From NCBI GenBank assembly GCA_027604705.1, contig JADHYV010000032.1, forward strand, positions 124,001 through 188,000: a DNA stretch of 64,000 bases, written 5' to 3'. Position numbers and translations under genes: made by a program. The DNA comes from Allomyces arbusculus (taxonomy: Eukaryota; Blastocladiomycota; Blastocladiomycetes; Blastocladiales; Blastocladiaceae). Each line of letters begins with the position of its first letter. The stretch's first letter is position 1. The notes beneath the pieces are model-generated. The model saw only the letters and a program-made list of their open reading frames with translations. It was not told where the DNA came from and did no database searches. Shown here one piece after another: positions 1-11,345 of the stretch.

Positions 1-2099
1 ATGACGAAGACAAGGCCGACACGCTCGCGCGGTTTGTCACGAGTTTGACGGAAGCGTTCCCGACGTGGATCGTCAAGCACCTCGACCAGCCGCAGGTCGC
101 GCGCGTGCTACTGCCGATGCTGCTCGAAATCATTGCGTTTCCCGGGTTCCCGGGCGCCGAGCAGGACGTGTCGGAGATTCCGTTCCACACGTTTTTCATG
201 ATTCAGGAAACGCTCAGCGATCCGGATCAGATTGTCGCCGAGTTGGGCGTGGCCGGGAACGGCGGGACTGTGCGGCCGGCCATGTCCACAAATTCGTCGA
301 CCGATTCGCTCGTCATGCTCGACCAGGACGACGACGAGGACGACCTGCCGCCGCTCGTGCAGCTCCCACCCGCCATCGAGGCCGCGGCACACGCGCTCTT
401 CACGGACCTCGTCTCGCGCATCGTTCGCAAAGTCGAATGGACCGACGATGCTGCCTGGACGGCCTGGTCCAAGGACCGGCGCGAACGGTGGGCACAGTTC
501 CGCCGCGCGGCCGCCGACACACTCCTTGTCGCGTACTACGTCCTGCGGCAGCGCATGCTCGAGTGGGTCCTGCAGGAACTGTCGACCACGCCGCCCGCCA
601 ACTGGAAGCGTGTCGAAGCGCTGCTTTTCTGCATCCGGTCCATTAGCGAGGCTGCACCGAAAGATGGGCCGGGCGCACAACTCGTTGCGCGCGTACTCGC
701 GCCCGATTTCTTCGCGGCGGGCGCCAACTTGCCGCTGCGCGTGCGGCAGACGCTGCTCTACATCATGGGTGGGTATGCCGAGTGGTTCCACGCGAACCCG
801 GCGCAACTCGCGTTTGCCGTCCAAGTCCTGACAAATGGATTGCGCGACAAATTCACGCTTACGTCGGCAGCACGCAGTTTGCGCGAGTTGTGCGACGCGT
901 GTCGCGCCGATCTCGTCCCGCATTTGCCGGTGCTGTTCGTAGCTTACCAGGAAATGAAGGCCGTCTTGCCCGTTGTCGAGCGGCAAAAAGTGATCGAGGC
1001 TCTCGCCATGGTCATACAGCAGCTGCCGAGCCACCAGATCATGGAACCGCTTGGGGCCGTGCTCGAGGACATTCTCGTCGGGATTCAGCGCGACCTCGGG
1101 GATTCGGGGCCCGAGGGCCATGACCGATTGCTCGCGCAGTTCAATTTGCTCACGTCATGCTGCAAGGGGATCCAGGCGTCCGAGTGGGACTTGCCCGTGC
1201 AAGGATCGGAGTCGGTCCCGTCCTCGGCGAAGCCCGGCGACCAACCGTCGTTTGTGCAGCTACGGTCGTTGCTACTCCAAATTTTTGCTGAGGTTGCGCG
1301 CACGCACCCGACCGACCTCGAGCTGATCCCGGTCGTGGCGAATCTCATGGAACTCGGCATCAAGTCGACGACGCTCCCGCTCGTTTTCGCACCGGGCGAC
1401 TGGGTGCCTGTCTTCCAAGTGCTTGTGCAGTCCGGCGCGGTCGTGACCACGGCATCCGTCCTCGAGGCGCTCGGCACGCTCGTCACGCACGCGCCGGACC
1501 CGCTCGACGCGACCGTGCGCGCCCTCGTCACGACCGTCCTCGGCAACATGTTACAGTATTTGGTCGCCAACGACGGTGCCGCGTCGCGCGAATCCCCGGA
1601 TCTCGTCGACGCGTACCTGTCGCTCGCGTCGCTCGTCCTGCGGTACCACGCGACGGTCCTGACGGACGACACGGCGCAATTCACGAGTGTCGTGCAGTAC
1701 GCGATCCAGTGCCTGCAGTTGCGCGAACGACCATCGCTCAAAGCCGCGGCACATTTCCTGTCCGACTTTATCTTGCACTCAGCCGCGGAACCGCTTCACG
1801 TGGCCGTTTTCCCGCCGCTCCTCGCCGCGCTCCTGCACGCGATCTTGGTCCACGCGCCGCGCACGATCGTGCCCAACTTGGCCGAAGTCATGTACCGCGT
1901 GATCACGAGGGCGCCGCAGACCTCGCGCGACTCGCTGCAGGCGCTGTTGCTCGGGCCGCAAGCCGTACCGTGCGCTAGGCTCACTGAGGCCGACCGCAAG
2001 GCGGCATTGCGGGTGTTGGTGGGGACGCGCCAGATGCGCCGGTTCAAGGATTACGTGCGCGAATTGCACGTCAAGGCGCAGGGGCTCGACGTGGTGTAG
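1..2099 (+). CDS. Importin-13-like karyopherin, 3' part (5' end outside window)
   Basis: Nuclear transport receptor of the importin-beta superfamily, IPO13 / yeast Kap122 branch. The frame is open from base 3 through the left edge, so the N-terminal Ran-binding half is missing; 698 residues are visible, ending at TAG 2097-2099. The protein is all-helical HEAT-repeat-like. Family marks are the stretch around residues 30-60 (AFPGFPG, then PFHTFFMIQE), corresponding to the PGxYPV...FWYTLQDE region of IPO13, and an ERWAQFRR...RVEALLFCIRSISE block that matches the 'YR.D.sDtL...TEALLygfqSIaE' section of the family. An acidic loop (DQDDDEDD) lies near residue 105. Family members carry cargo such as Ubc9 and Mago-Y14 in either direction through nuclear pores; the cargo here cannot be read. 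No intron is seen in this part. Transportin-3/Mtr10 is the next-best alternative. Confidence 0.8.
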   Translation, partial: DEDKADTLARFVTSLTEAFPTWIVKHLDQPQVARVLLPMLLEIIAFPGFPGAEQDVSEIPFHTFFMIQETLSDPDQIVAELGVAGNGGTVRPAMSTNSSTDSLVMLDQDDDEDDLPPLVQLPPAIEAAAHALFTDLVSRIVRKVEWTDDAAWTAWSKDRRERWAQFRRAAADTLLVAYYVLRQRMLEWVLQELSTTPPANWKRVEALLFCIRSISEAAPKDGPGAQLVARVLAPDFFAAGANLPLRVRQTLLYIMGGYAEWFHANPAQLAFAVQVLTNGLRDKFTLTSAARSLRELCDACRADLVPHLPVLFVAYQEMKAVLPVVERQKVIEALAMVIQQLPSHQIMEPLGAVLEDILVGIQRDLGDSGPEGHDRLLAQFNLLTSCCKGIQASEWDLPVQGSESVPSSAKPGDQPSFVQLRSLLLQIFAEVARTHPTDLELIPVVANLMELGIKSTTLPLVFAPGDWVPVFQVLVQSGAVVTTASVLEALGTLVTHAPDPLDATVRALVTTVLGNMLQYLVANDGAASRESPDLVDAYLSLASLVLRYHATVLTDDTAQFTSVVQYAIQCLQLRERPSLKAAAHFLSDFILHSAAEPLHVAVFPPLLAALLHAILVHAPRTIVPNLAEVMYRVITRAPQTSRDSLQALLLGPQAVPCARLTEADRKAALRVLVGTRQMRRFKDYVRELHVKAQGLDVV

Positions 2100-3139
2100 T
2101 AGTGGCGGTGCCGTCGACCGCGGTACCGAGCCCGTTTGCGGGCTGCTGGTCGTCTCGTCCACGAGGGCCGTGTTGGTTTTGTGGTTCTTGTTCGACTTGA
2201 TGGAGTCATTTGTTTGGCAGTGCATAGGATCCGATTCTTAATCGATTGAACGTGACACCTCGTGCGAAAAGGCAAAGAATTTGCTCTAATCAGCTGCGTC
2301 CGTCGCTTGGTGCCAGTTTCGGCGCGATGAGACAGAGTCCATGCCGAACAAGTTGTGTTGGCCTGAGGAGGAAGTGCAAGCAAGCGCAATAGCTCAAAGC
2401 AAGCGCACGAGTCTTGAGAAGTCAAAATCGAATCGTGAGAGCATCTCTGACGGTGACGACTCAAACCGAAGGGTCAAACCTATGTTTAGCAAGACTGAAG
2501 GTCATTCAACTCTCACAGTTTGATCAAACCAATTTCTATACCCAAAAACAAAAGGCAGAGCAAAAAAAAAAAAAAAAAATAATAATCTCCCATGATCCAT
2601 TTCATATTTTTTGCCCGCAACCACATTGCATCACTGCAATCAACCGTGTTGACCACGCAGGCGACAGCGTCAACACCCATCACAACGCGAAGGCAAGTGC
2701 ACCTGAGCAACTGGCCTGTGTGGCGACGATGACGTGTGGACCAGGAGACGCAATGAGCGGTTAGGATGGCTTGCGGTAGCGACAGGGCACCGCCACGGAC
2801 CAGGAACATGGGCAGTGCGGAGGATATGATTTGCGCGCGAGAGGGGGTGCGGCGCGCGAGTTGAATGCAATGAGACCGCCTTGTTTGGAAGCGCGCGGTG
2901 GACATAAGAGCCACATGTGCCTCTTGCGACGGCGGCAGCACGGCGGCGAACTTGGATTGTATCGCCGTTGGTGGATCGCGGCGAAATCGAAATTGTCGTC
3001 TGCCGCCACGTCCAACCGCCCCACTCGAAGCTGTTCCTGGGACCTGAGAGGCCGCAACCTGAACCGCACGGGGCCACCGGTTTTGTGAGTTTCCACCTCC
3101 TGGTCGGCCCACTGCTTATCAAACACGTCCGATGGAAAT
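2100..3139. other. Intergenic, lower GC, with an A18 tract
   Basis: No believable gene. GC is clearly lower than in the flanking genes. A run of 18 A at 2562-2579 followed by AATAATAA looks like a poly(A) tail of a retroposed sequence or a simple A tract. Open stretches on both strands are short and resemble nothing. The right end grades into the degraded retroelement fragment. Confidence 0.5.
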
Positions 3140-3400
3140 GGGCTTGTGCGCCTCGATACGCGTCAAGCGTTGGCAAGAACATTCTCCTCACGGTCCACGT
3201 GTTCGATCGTCAGGTCGTTCATGGACACGTGCGCAATCCACTGTGTGGTGGTCGCGTCGGGCAGCGTGGTGGACCGGTTGATCATGCCAATTACATTGCG
3301 TGACACTGTGCAATATCGTGCCCATGGTGCTCGACCAGATGGGCATTGAGGTGCCCAAGGTTATGGATGGCAGGTCAGTGCTCGCGCAATATGATGTCGC
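3140..3400 (-). mobile_element. Ty3-type LTR retrotransposon fossil (RNase H piece)
   Basis: Read on the minus strand, this piece shows the end of a retroelement RNase H domain: a QWIAHV...TIEHVDREENVLANA pattern with the spacing of the Ty3/gypsy consensus 'RW...l..f.f.I.H.pGkeN.vADaLSR'. Only this domain is recognisable. Sequence towards 2760 may be further element remains but cannot be assigned. No LTRs or target-site duplications were found. It is a short, broken, old-looking fragment with at least one break visible; GC is lower than in host genes. Confidence 0.55.
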
Positions 3401-4058
3401 GTTGTCCTACAGACTGCGCTGTCACCTGTTGTCAGTGGCGGTCTCTCATATTGCTCACATGCCATTGAATGGTGTTTTTCTTCCGTTTTTGACTTGGTCA
3501 TCAGAGCCAAAAACTATGACCCACATACTCACGGCCGGAGGGGGAGGGGGAGCGGCGGCGAGCAGTGGTGGGCCGGCAGGAGCATTTTCGAAGTCGGTTG
3601 GAGTGCCTGCAACGGTTGGAGATCGAAGTAGCAAAAGCAAACGGATCTCGGTGACGTGGATCAGGGGAGCACAGGACGTGGATGCAGCCACTTTAGTGAG
3701 AGACATCGGGAGACATCTTGCGATCGAAGGACGAATTGCCAACCGCAGCTCCGTCCTGCAGCGCACAGTCTGACCATCGTCGCCCACGACTGCCCACGAC
3801 GCAATTCTGCTCTGCAAACGAGGACAACCCGCAATCGCCTCATTTGATCAGCACCAGCGAGTCGCGCCAACTCGACAGCCACACGCGCCGGCTCAACCTT
3901 CACCACGATTGCCGACCGCACAACCAGACCTTGCAGTCCTGCTCGCCGCACGCAATCCGCCAACGCTGGTATCCATCGGCTTGAACATGCTGTTTCGAAA
4001 ATGTCAACGAACACATGCTGCAATCAAGACGTAGGAACAGACCACGGACATTTGCGCT
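3401..4058. other. Intergenic before the NTPase-nuclease gene
   Basis: No supported gene. Contains a G/C-rich simple patch near 3535-3560. May include more unrecognisable retroelement debris and the promoter of the gene starting at 4059. Confidence 0.4.
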
Positions 4059-7000
4059 ATGGCCAAGTCGACTATTTCATCGATGGACGTCGGCGATATG
4101 AAACACGGTTTGTTGACTTGTCAAGGATATGCTGCGTGGCCTCTGCTCACCTAGCTTCGTCCTTGACTCAGACGAGCAGCAGGGTATACTTGCGGGGGCC
4201 ATCGCCGGTTTCTTGCGCAAGCGTAACAAGCGTGAAGAGTTCATTGAGAGCTGCAAGTATATCATCAACGCCCTCAACGCCGACGATACCGCCAAGCTGC
4301 TCGCGCTTGCTGTTGCCGAGCTGTCACCTGCCGAGGCAGAGCGCCAACTCGATGCGTTTTTCACTGCATTTCCGGGTGCGCTCAAGTCGAATTCCGGGTT
4401 TGGTGAGGAGAGTGACCGGCCTGAAGTCAAAAAATTACTGGGCGAGCTCCTTGGTTCTTTTGAGCAGCTATTCGATGCCGAAGTCGTCGACCCGCCAGTC
4501 AAGGGCTGTGACACCACGGTTTTTCGTGATTTCGCTGCAAAGATTGGCAAGCTTGCCCGTCAGTCTGATCCGAGCCAGGTTTACTTTCCCGGTGCGACTG
4601 ATTTATGTTGCTGTTGGGTGGACGTTTGAGCACTGACATTTTTTCTTCATTTTTTTTTGTTAGGCACAGCGCTAATACAGAGTTCTGGGTTTGGCAAAAG
4701 TCGCATATCAACAGATGCCCTCACCAGCACGGGCACCTACACGCTCTATCTCAACATGAACAAGGACGATTCGACCGGGTATCCGCGTCCAACTCCCGGG
4801 GGCGTTCTCCGTCTTGTACGTCCTTCCCGATTTTGGATTGCGCCTAGACTCGTTCACTTGCTAACATTGCTGTTTTCTTGATTTTGTTTTTTTGCTTGTA
4901 GCTGCACGGCTCGCCCGACGATCAACTCCGGCCCATGATCTTGATCACGGTACTCCTTCACGCAGCAGCAGTTGCCGAGAAGGTCGGCGTGCCGCCGAAC
5001 CGGTTTCTCGAGCTCCAAGTCGTCCGTGCGACCCGGTACGATGACCTGACCATGATGTTCTTTGAACTCGTCGAGGCTGCCGCCAAGCAGCTCTTGTCTC
5101 TCTCGCTCAAGGCTACGAATAAAGCGACGAGTGTGCTCAACTACCTTGTCCACGTCTTCGGCCATGCGCAGCGCAGCAAGGAAAACATGGATGAAAAGGG
5201 GTACGAGGAGATTGCAGGCGTGACGAAGCAGATCAATGACAGCGACATTTCGCCGTCATCGCCATCTTCCTCGTTGCCTCCACCGTCCTCGTCGTCATCA
5301 TTGCCCAGTCTTGATTCGGCTGCCCCGAAAAGAATGGCCACGGCCAGCCGGGACCAAACGTTCCAGAAGTCGGCGACGTGGGTGGACCTGTTTGCGCAGT
5401 TCGAAGATCGCATTCGCAATAATGTGTTTGCCAAGGTCGAGCGGCAGCAGCCGAGCGAGCGGCAGCAGCCGCAGTTGCGCTTTGCATTTATCTTCGACGA
5501 GGCGCGCTCGCTCTACGAGGGCAACACGTTCCACGCCGTCCGCCGCTGCTTCCGCACCGCTGCCGTTTACCTGAAGCCGCGCACTATGCCCTCGGCGTCT
5601 GGCGCAGGAAGCACGTCGGGCGCGGAACCCGCGGCGGCAGGATACGTTTCGCCGTTTTTCGTGCTGTTCCTGGACACGGTGAGCCGGATTGGACACTTCA
5701 CTCCCATTCCGCGCAATGATCCGTCAGCTCGCGTCGCAAAGCTGGACTTGCCGACCCACGATCCGATTTTCTACATTGCGCTTGCCGACGCGCTCGCCTA
5801 CAAGTGGGCCGACGCCGACGTGGTCAACATGGCCCAAGCATTTGTCCCGAGTCTACTTTTCCGGTACGTCCCAAGTGCATCGATGGCAGTGAGCGACATA
5901 TGGACAACATTAACGCAGTTTTTCCCCATAGTTTCGGTCGCCCATTGTGGGCGATTGCGAGAAAAGAGCCGTCCAGCTGCATTTGTCTTGCTGCAGTCAA
6001 GCTGCTCGGGACGACGTGTCTGGGCACGCTGCAAAAGTACCAGGAAAAGCCGACTTTAGAGAACCTGATTTCCGACACCGCCGCACTTGCGCTCGTCCGG
6101 CACCGGCTTCCGTTCTACGTCCACGACACTCAGTTGGCCGAAGACATGGTCGCGACGCGCATGGCGGTGTGCACGTGTATCAGCGCCAACCGGTCGATCA
6201 TGCACGCCACGGCGTTGAGCGAGCCGGTCCTGGCCGAGGCGATTGCGTGGATTTGGTCCAACTACAAGGCCTGCGTGCAGACAGTCAAGACTTTTGCCGA
6301 AATGTCGCTTCGGGGTGCACAGATCAGCGTCGGCAACGCGGGCGAGATTGCCGCCATGCTGCTCCTGCTCTTGGCCCACGACCACGCAGCCATGCAGTAC
6401 GGGCCAAACGCGCGAGCTATCGGCGGTCTGGAGCTACGGGCCAACGGCAACCCGCAGAACCTCAACTGGGCCGACCTCGACGGGTACGTCGGCATGGTCA
6501 AGGGACTGCCGGCATTTTTCGCAACGCCCGTCCCGGTCGCCGTTCTGTTCCGCGCGCTGTGGGGCACCGCGTTTGACGGCCTGCACGTCGAGCTGGGACC
6601 GTCGTCGGCATCGGCCCAGGTTCTCGATCGCGGCATGGTGTCCATGACCCATTTTGTCGAGCTGGAGTATATCCCTGAGCCGCGGCACATGCTGGCCAAC
6701 TTTTGCCGCGGATGCGCGGTCAAGTGCAAGGCCAATAACGTCGGCTACGACTTGCTGATTCCGGTTCTGATGCCGCAGGAGGACGGGCGGTACGAGATCC
6801 ACGTCGACGCGATCACGTTTCTCGCGGTCCAGGTCAAGAACCACGCCAAGCACCCGTTCATGGCCACCGACCAAAAGCGCAGCAAACTGAACAGTACGCT
6901 CGACTCGTTCTACGGTAACTGGCCCGCGTTCCCGACGCACCCGTACGTGGCCGTGTACCTCGTGCTGCAGAAAGCTGAACACGAGCGGACCGTGCTCCAC

Positions 7001-7606
7001 GTCTACAACAACCCGACCGACGAGGGCGCCGACATGTCGTTTCCCGCTTTCTGCGCCGAGGTGGTGAGCAACATGGGCCTGCTCAGCGCGGGAGGGCAGA
7101 TTGTCCGCTCGACTCCAGACGAGACCGGCATGGTACTGTCGGCTGAACAGGAGGCCCGTGCGTGCGACGTTTGGCACGCGCTCCAGCCTCTCTGGACCGA
7201 CCCGGCGGTTCCGGCGACCGCGGCCGCGCATCTCGTCAAGAGCAAGGGCGCAAGTGAAGCGCGCTTTGTCGAGGCGCTGCGGATGTCGGTTCGGAAACGG
7301 CGCCAGGTCGCGATTGCGGCGATTGGCCTCTCGATTCAGGGGTACCCAGTTCTCCGTGAGAAGTGGTACGAGCCCAGCACCACCGCGGCCGATTCTCTCG
7401 CTGCGCATGACCTGGCCAAGCAATTTGATCTGCTGCTGAACGGCGCGCGCGCGCCCTTGACCGAAGACGAGTATGGGAACTTGGCGGTGCCGGCCAAGCT
7501 CGCTGCTTATGACGCGGTCATCGACCTGACGTACTCGGACAAGATGATGACGAGCCGTGAGCGCGTGCGGCCGCAGCGCCGTCGGCGGGACCAGGACGGC
7601 GAGTAG
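4059..7606 (+). CDS. CR (Crinkler-RHS-type) P-loop NTPase plus REase-fold nuclease protein
   Basis: Predicted protein of 1085 residues from five exons: 4059-4107, 4172-4591, 4664-4815, 4902-5863, 5932-7606 (introns 64-86 nt, all GT-AG, total length a multiple of three). Residues about 1-155 are helical and unassigned. A P-loop NTPase follows: Walker A SSGFGKSR at about 163-170, then KDDSTGYP, Walker B FIFDEA at about 402-407, and FGRPLW after intron 4; this order matches the large fungal family with 'SSGxGKSR...TGYPpp...FiFDEA...GRPLf'. The C-terminal domain has GYDLLIPVLMP near 799 and AVQVKNH near 825, the D...QxK signature of PD-(D/E)XK nucleases. Published comparative work (Zhang, Aravind and colleagues, 2016) describes such NTPase-REase pairs as CR effectors derived from transposons and used against nucleic acids of hosts or rivals. 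No ubiquitin-like Crinkler header or secretion signal is seen. The gene looks whole. An alternative start is ATG 4129, which would remove the first intron. Confidence 0.72.
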
Positions 7607-9981
7607 CCGTGCTTATGCTGGTGGTCGTTGGTGCTTGGCGTCTTGCGGGACCGGTTTAGGCTCGAGCTCAGCGGAGTTTGGGGACCGCGTTTGTGGTTCG
7701 GCGCTCCTGTGTCGGGTCACCAAGTTCATCCGGCTGTCGGTTCGCGACATCATGTATTATCTTATCGCGTTTGCGTCTGTAAGCAAGTTCGTTCCGGCGA
7801 TCTATGGATCTGTGTTTTTGTATGTATGTCTTTGACCCATGTTGGTCTCGATCGCTGATTTTGAGAGTCAGCCCGCGAGAACTAGCACCCGGAGAACGAG
7901 CATGCGAGGGTCAGCACGCGATGGCAGCACGTGCAAAGCCCCACCATGGCACTCGTCGCTGTCATTGCATTCTGCGGCTGATCCAAGCCGAAACCTGGCC
8001 AGCTATGAGCGCGGAAATGTGTGGCTTGGTCCGCCAAAGATGGGTCTGGAGTGCTTTGTCACTGATGCGCTTTGTCCTTCTTCCTTGCCAGCAGTCGAGA
8101 TAGGCCTGTTGGCCCACGTCCCAGACCCAATCAATTCATTTCCCTACTAATCACTCGAAGGCCTGACGGGCTCTTATTGTTGAGCGGAAAACATCAAATT
8201 ATCGTTGCTCTCATGTCATGCGCATTTGGATGCCTTGCTGGCAGCCCACACTGTCGCAACTGATTCAAATACATATTGGGATAAGCTACGCCTAAAAAGG
8301 ATAGGGTCCCGTGAATGCGCACTCAAGCAGGAACCTTCACGAACAAAAGGGTTGCCCAATGGGGTTTTGTGGGTGAGTGGGTGGGTGGGTGGGAGAAAAT
8401 GGCAGGAGATTTTTCAGAGAACAGGGGGGAGCAAGCAAGAGGAGAGCGAAATACATCAACCAAGCGAACCAACACACAGGTCCATGCATGCACCTGTGCC
8501 CAACGCGCTTGTGCCGTCGTCAAAAATCCCTTCACGCGACCCAAACAGTGCTCGTCCAAACTTGGGGGGGGGGGGGGGGGGGGTCGCAGGGCCACCGTCA
8601 GACAGCGCCCCCAACCTTCCTGTCAGTGCTTGGCAGCAGGATTCACGTCCGGGCAGTGACGGTTCGCGCGTCCAGGGCTGATCACTGACTCCCAGCCACG
8701 GAGCTGAGGTCGCCGGTTCAAACCTGACCTTGCTCACACCCACGGCTCACTCCCTGGTGGGCATAACCCTTTTCCCTTCTTTTTCTTACGCACCTCCTGC
8801 CGTGCTTCTACCCGCGTAAATATGCCACGACCTCGGGCTGCTGTTTGCGGCCTGTCATGACCGCCTCCGGTCCCCTCTTCATCAGGACCGCTGTCGCCGA
8901 CGCGCAACATTGCTGCGCCCCACCTTTCCGTCCTCGTTACCGTTCTCTGCCGCCTCGTCGCGCCCGGCCGCGACAATGGGAGCCGGCCCCTTCTCCGCAC
9001 GAGTCGATCGCGCCCGCTGAAGCGTGGCGTCGATGAAGCCGGTGCACCTCGTCCTGGTCCCATGCCAGGACCAGCATGACGGACCACTGTCCGCAGGCGC
9101 CCGGCGTGGTCGCGCGCGAGTCCAACCAGCAGTCACCGACGCTGGCTTCCTTCTCCTCCCTCTCTCCCCTTTTCTTTGGGCCGAGCTGATGGCGGCCGCC
9201 GTCGCCCACCGTGCCTTTCTCGTCGTTCCCTTTCGCTCGTTCTCTGTCTCAGCAGCATGGCGGGTGGCGGCTGATGCGCCCCACGACGCTGTCGTGCGAG
9301 GGAAGGCTGGCGCGCAGAAACGGTTCGCGGCCGCCACCGTCGCCGATGTGCGTGCTGCCGAGAGTCCAGGCTTCTCTGCTGTTTGTTGTGTTCCCCTAAG
9401 CGACAGCGGGCACGTCGCGGGGCGAGTTCAAAAGAGTCGGTGGCCCGCGGGTGGGAGTCCTTTGTGCACGCCTGCCCTGCCCCACCGAAAGAGAACTGCC
9501 CGCTGACGTGTTTCGTCCCTGTCGCTCAGAGTTTCGTCACAGCCAACATCGACGCGCACATTTTGCCCGGGTTTTGAGGGCGCGCAACGAGTGCCGCCCG
9601 CCCAGGTCCCACGCGCGAAACGGCTGTCCCCTCGGTGGCGACTGGTGCGTGCGGGCCCCGTTTTCTTTTTCTGCTGGCACGGCGTTTGAAGTACAACCGC
9701 AACGCGCACGCCTTTACGCGAAGCGAGCAAGACGGACTGCATCGTTCGCACCACCGGTGCGCTCGGGAACGATTTGTGGGAGAGTTTGACGGGTGGAGAC
9801 GCTTTTGCGAGCTTTCCATGGCGTTCCTTTTCGGTTCGCTCCCGCCTCCAGGCCGTTTGTGCACTGCTAGCTTTGCGGCGAAACAGGACACTCACGATCG
9901 CCTGTGCCTCTTGCTGAGCCTGGGCTTCCCCCGCCCTTCTCCTCTGCCTGTTTTGTGTCAGCACCTTGCCCCTGAAACCGT
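7607..9981. other. Long intergenic stretch without a recognisable gene
   Basis: About 2.4 kb. Open stretches exist on both strands but are short, compositionally biased and unlike any family known to me. It contains a G20 tract (8564-8583). Near 8715-8735 a GGTTCAAACC B-box-like motif sits beside an imperfect stem, which may be a tRNA-derived SINE relic; no full cloverleaf can be folded. From about 8780 on, the sequence is GC-rich again. Confidence 0.45.
8564..8583. repeat. Poly-G tract (G20)
   Basis: Twenty consecutive G residues. The length may be inexact in the assembly. The strand could form G-quadruplexes, but no neighbouring gene suggests a function. Confidence 0.9.
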
Positions 9982-11345
9982 TTGTGTCCTCACACAGCCA
10001 AGTGGGTTGACCATGGTTATGTTTCGGGCGGTGCGTTTGTGCCACCCCAGAGCCAGTTTATCCTTGCAGGCACTTTTGAGACGTCCTCGCTCGTCTCAGG
10101 TTCAGACAAGGCCAAGAAGTCAGGGGTCAACCTCGGAATCCTCACAACTGGTGAGCCATTCCCAGTTGACAATTCGCTTGGCTCAGTGATGTATCGCAGT
10201 GATGTCTTTGTCAGCTATGTGTCTTCAATTTCCTTCAATGCTGACGGCTCAGTGGACGTCTTCAATTAATTTTCTTGTTGAAGAGTTAAACCCCCTCACA
10301 TGTTATCCGCTCGATTTGGACCTCATTCAAGCTTGCCCTGTTGGCTTTCGGGCATCATATCAATAACAACTTCAAGAACTTTACCCATGGTATTCGCGAG
10401 GTGGCCCGTTTTGCATCAAAACTTCCTCCACTGGCTGGTCCCTCTGCGTTCGTGTCAAGTGCCAACATTGCTGATGACATCTGCGACCTCTTTGACGCGT
10501 GGTCAAGGACAAGCCCCTCAGACAGTGGTGGAACGGCAGGAGGCGTGTGATTTTTTTCTCAGGTAGCTTTAATTGTCAGTCCCTCGCATCAAATATATCA
10601 CCGTGTGCTCCAGGGACCTGGAGCATGGGGTCTCATACCGCCTCCCATGCGCAGTCCAGACCGGGGCGTTCAAGTGGTCAGTGCCATGATTCCCAACACG
10701 TGGTACAACATCACTGAGACCAACAATATACTCTATATTCGTGGCTCTCGTGCTCTTTACGGTTATGATGGTGGGGCTGTAGTGCCCTCTGCATATTACA
10801 CTCCTCAATCACTTTGCAACAAACTCACAGAACAGCTCAACAACAACAATGCCCAATTTCAATGGGTTAGGACATGGTCTGTGACCTGGAACTACGCCAC
10901 TGGCCGTGTCACCATCTCCAACAGTGAAATGAAGTTCCGTATCTTCCACAACAGACCAAATAGCATTCACCGAAACCTCGGATTTGGCACTGAGCCTTGG
11001 AAGGACGAAAGCGTGACTCCTGCAGCTGATGAAGGCTCTTCACAGACTGGTGAATATGCCCTCGCCCTTGCTCACATTGAGACGATTCACCTCAAGTTTA
11101 ACCATGGAACCATGCTGGCAGACTACACCCACTTGTCGTTCCCCAATGTCAGCTCACCTGTGGTGTCCTTCCACGTGCAGGGCGGTTGGGGGCAGTCGTT
11201 CGTGTCCCAGAACTCGTCAACTGATTTCTTTAACTTTGATTCGAAAACTATCACCGAGGAAGTCATGAGCTCGAACTGTGTGATGACAAGCTGCAACCCA
11301 TCAACTTCAATGGCCACACATAGACCATCCAGCTTGTGTTCCTGA
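9982..11345 (+). mobile_element. Polinton-like virus (PLV) capsid-gene fossil
   Basis: A stretch of lower GC than the host. The main open part (about 10605-11342) encodes a beta-rich protein with YYTPQSLCNKL, TGRVTIS and HRNLGFG in order. This 'GxYtxxxLxxxL...tGxxtIs...LGF' order is what I know from penton-like minor capsid proteins of Polinton-like viruses and Polintons. Smaller open pieces at about 9982-10266 and 10341-10547, also beta-rich or viral-looking, may be further virion-gene remnants. No polymerase, integrase, packaging ATPase or terminal inverted repeat was found in the window, so this is a partial, broken element with a few visible breaks. Long open pieces suggest it is not ancient. 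Family assignment is moderate. Confidence 0.5.

Noticed and set aside
108-1121. 337-codon minus-strand open frame inside the importin gene
   Set aside because: Shadow of the GC-rich coding strand; no family features, while the plus strand is clearly importin-13-like.
3300-3390. Plus-strand stretch resembling the sulfatase motif 'DIaPTvLdlmGi.vP..mDGRSL'
   Set aside because: Only about 25 residues match, no other sulfatase motif is nearby, and the opposite strand gives a longer and better-spaced Ty3 RNase H match.
8690-8760. Possible tRNA gene with B-box GGTTCAAACC
   Set aside because: The T stem has a mismatch, no anticodon arm or acceptor stem can be formed; at most a tRNA-derived relic.
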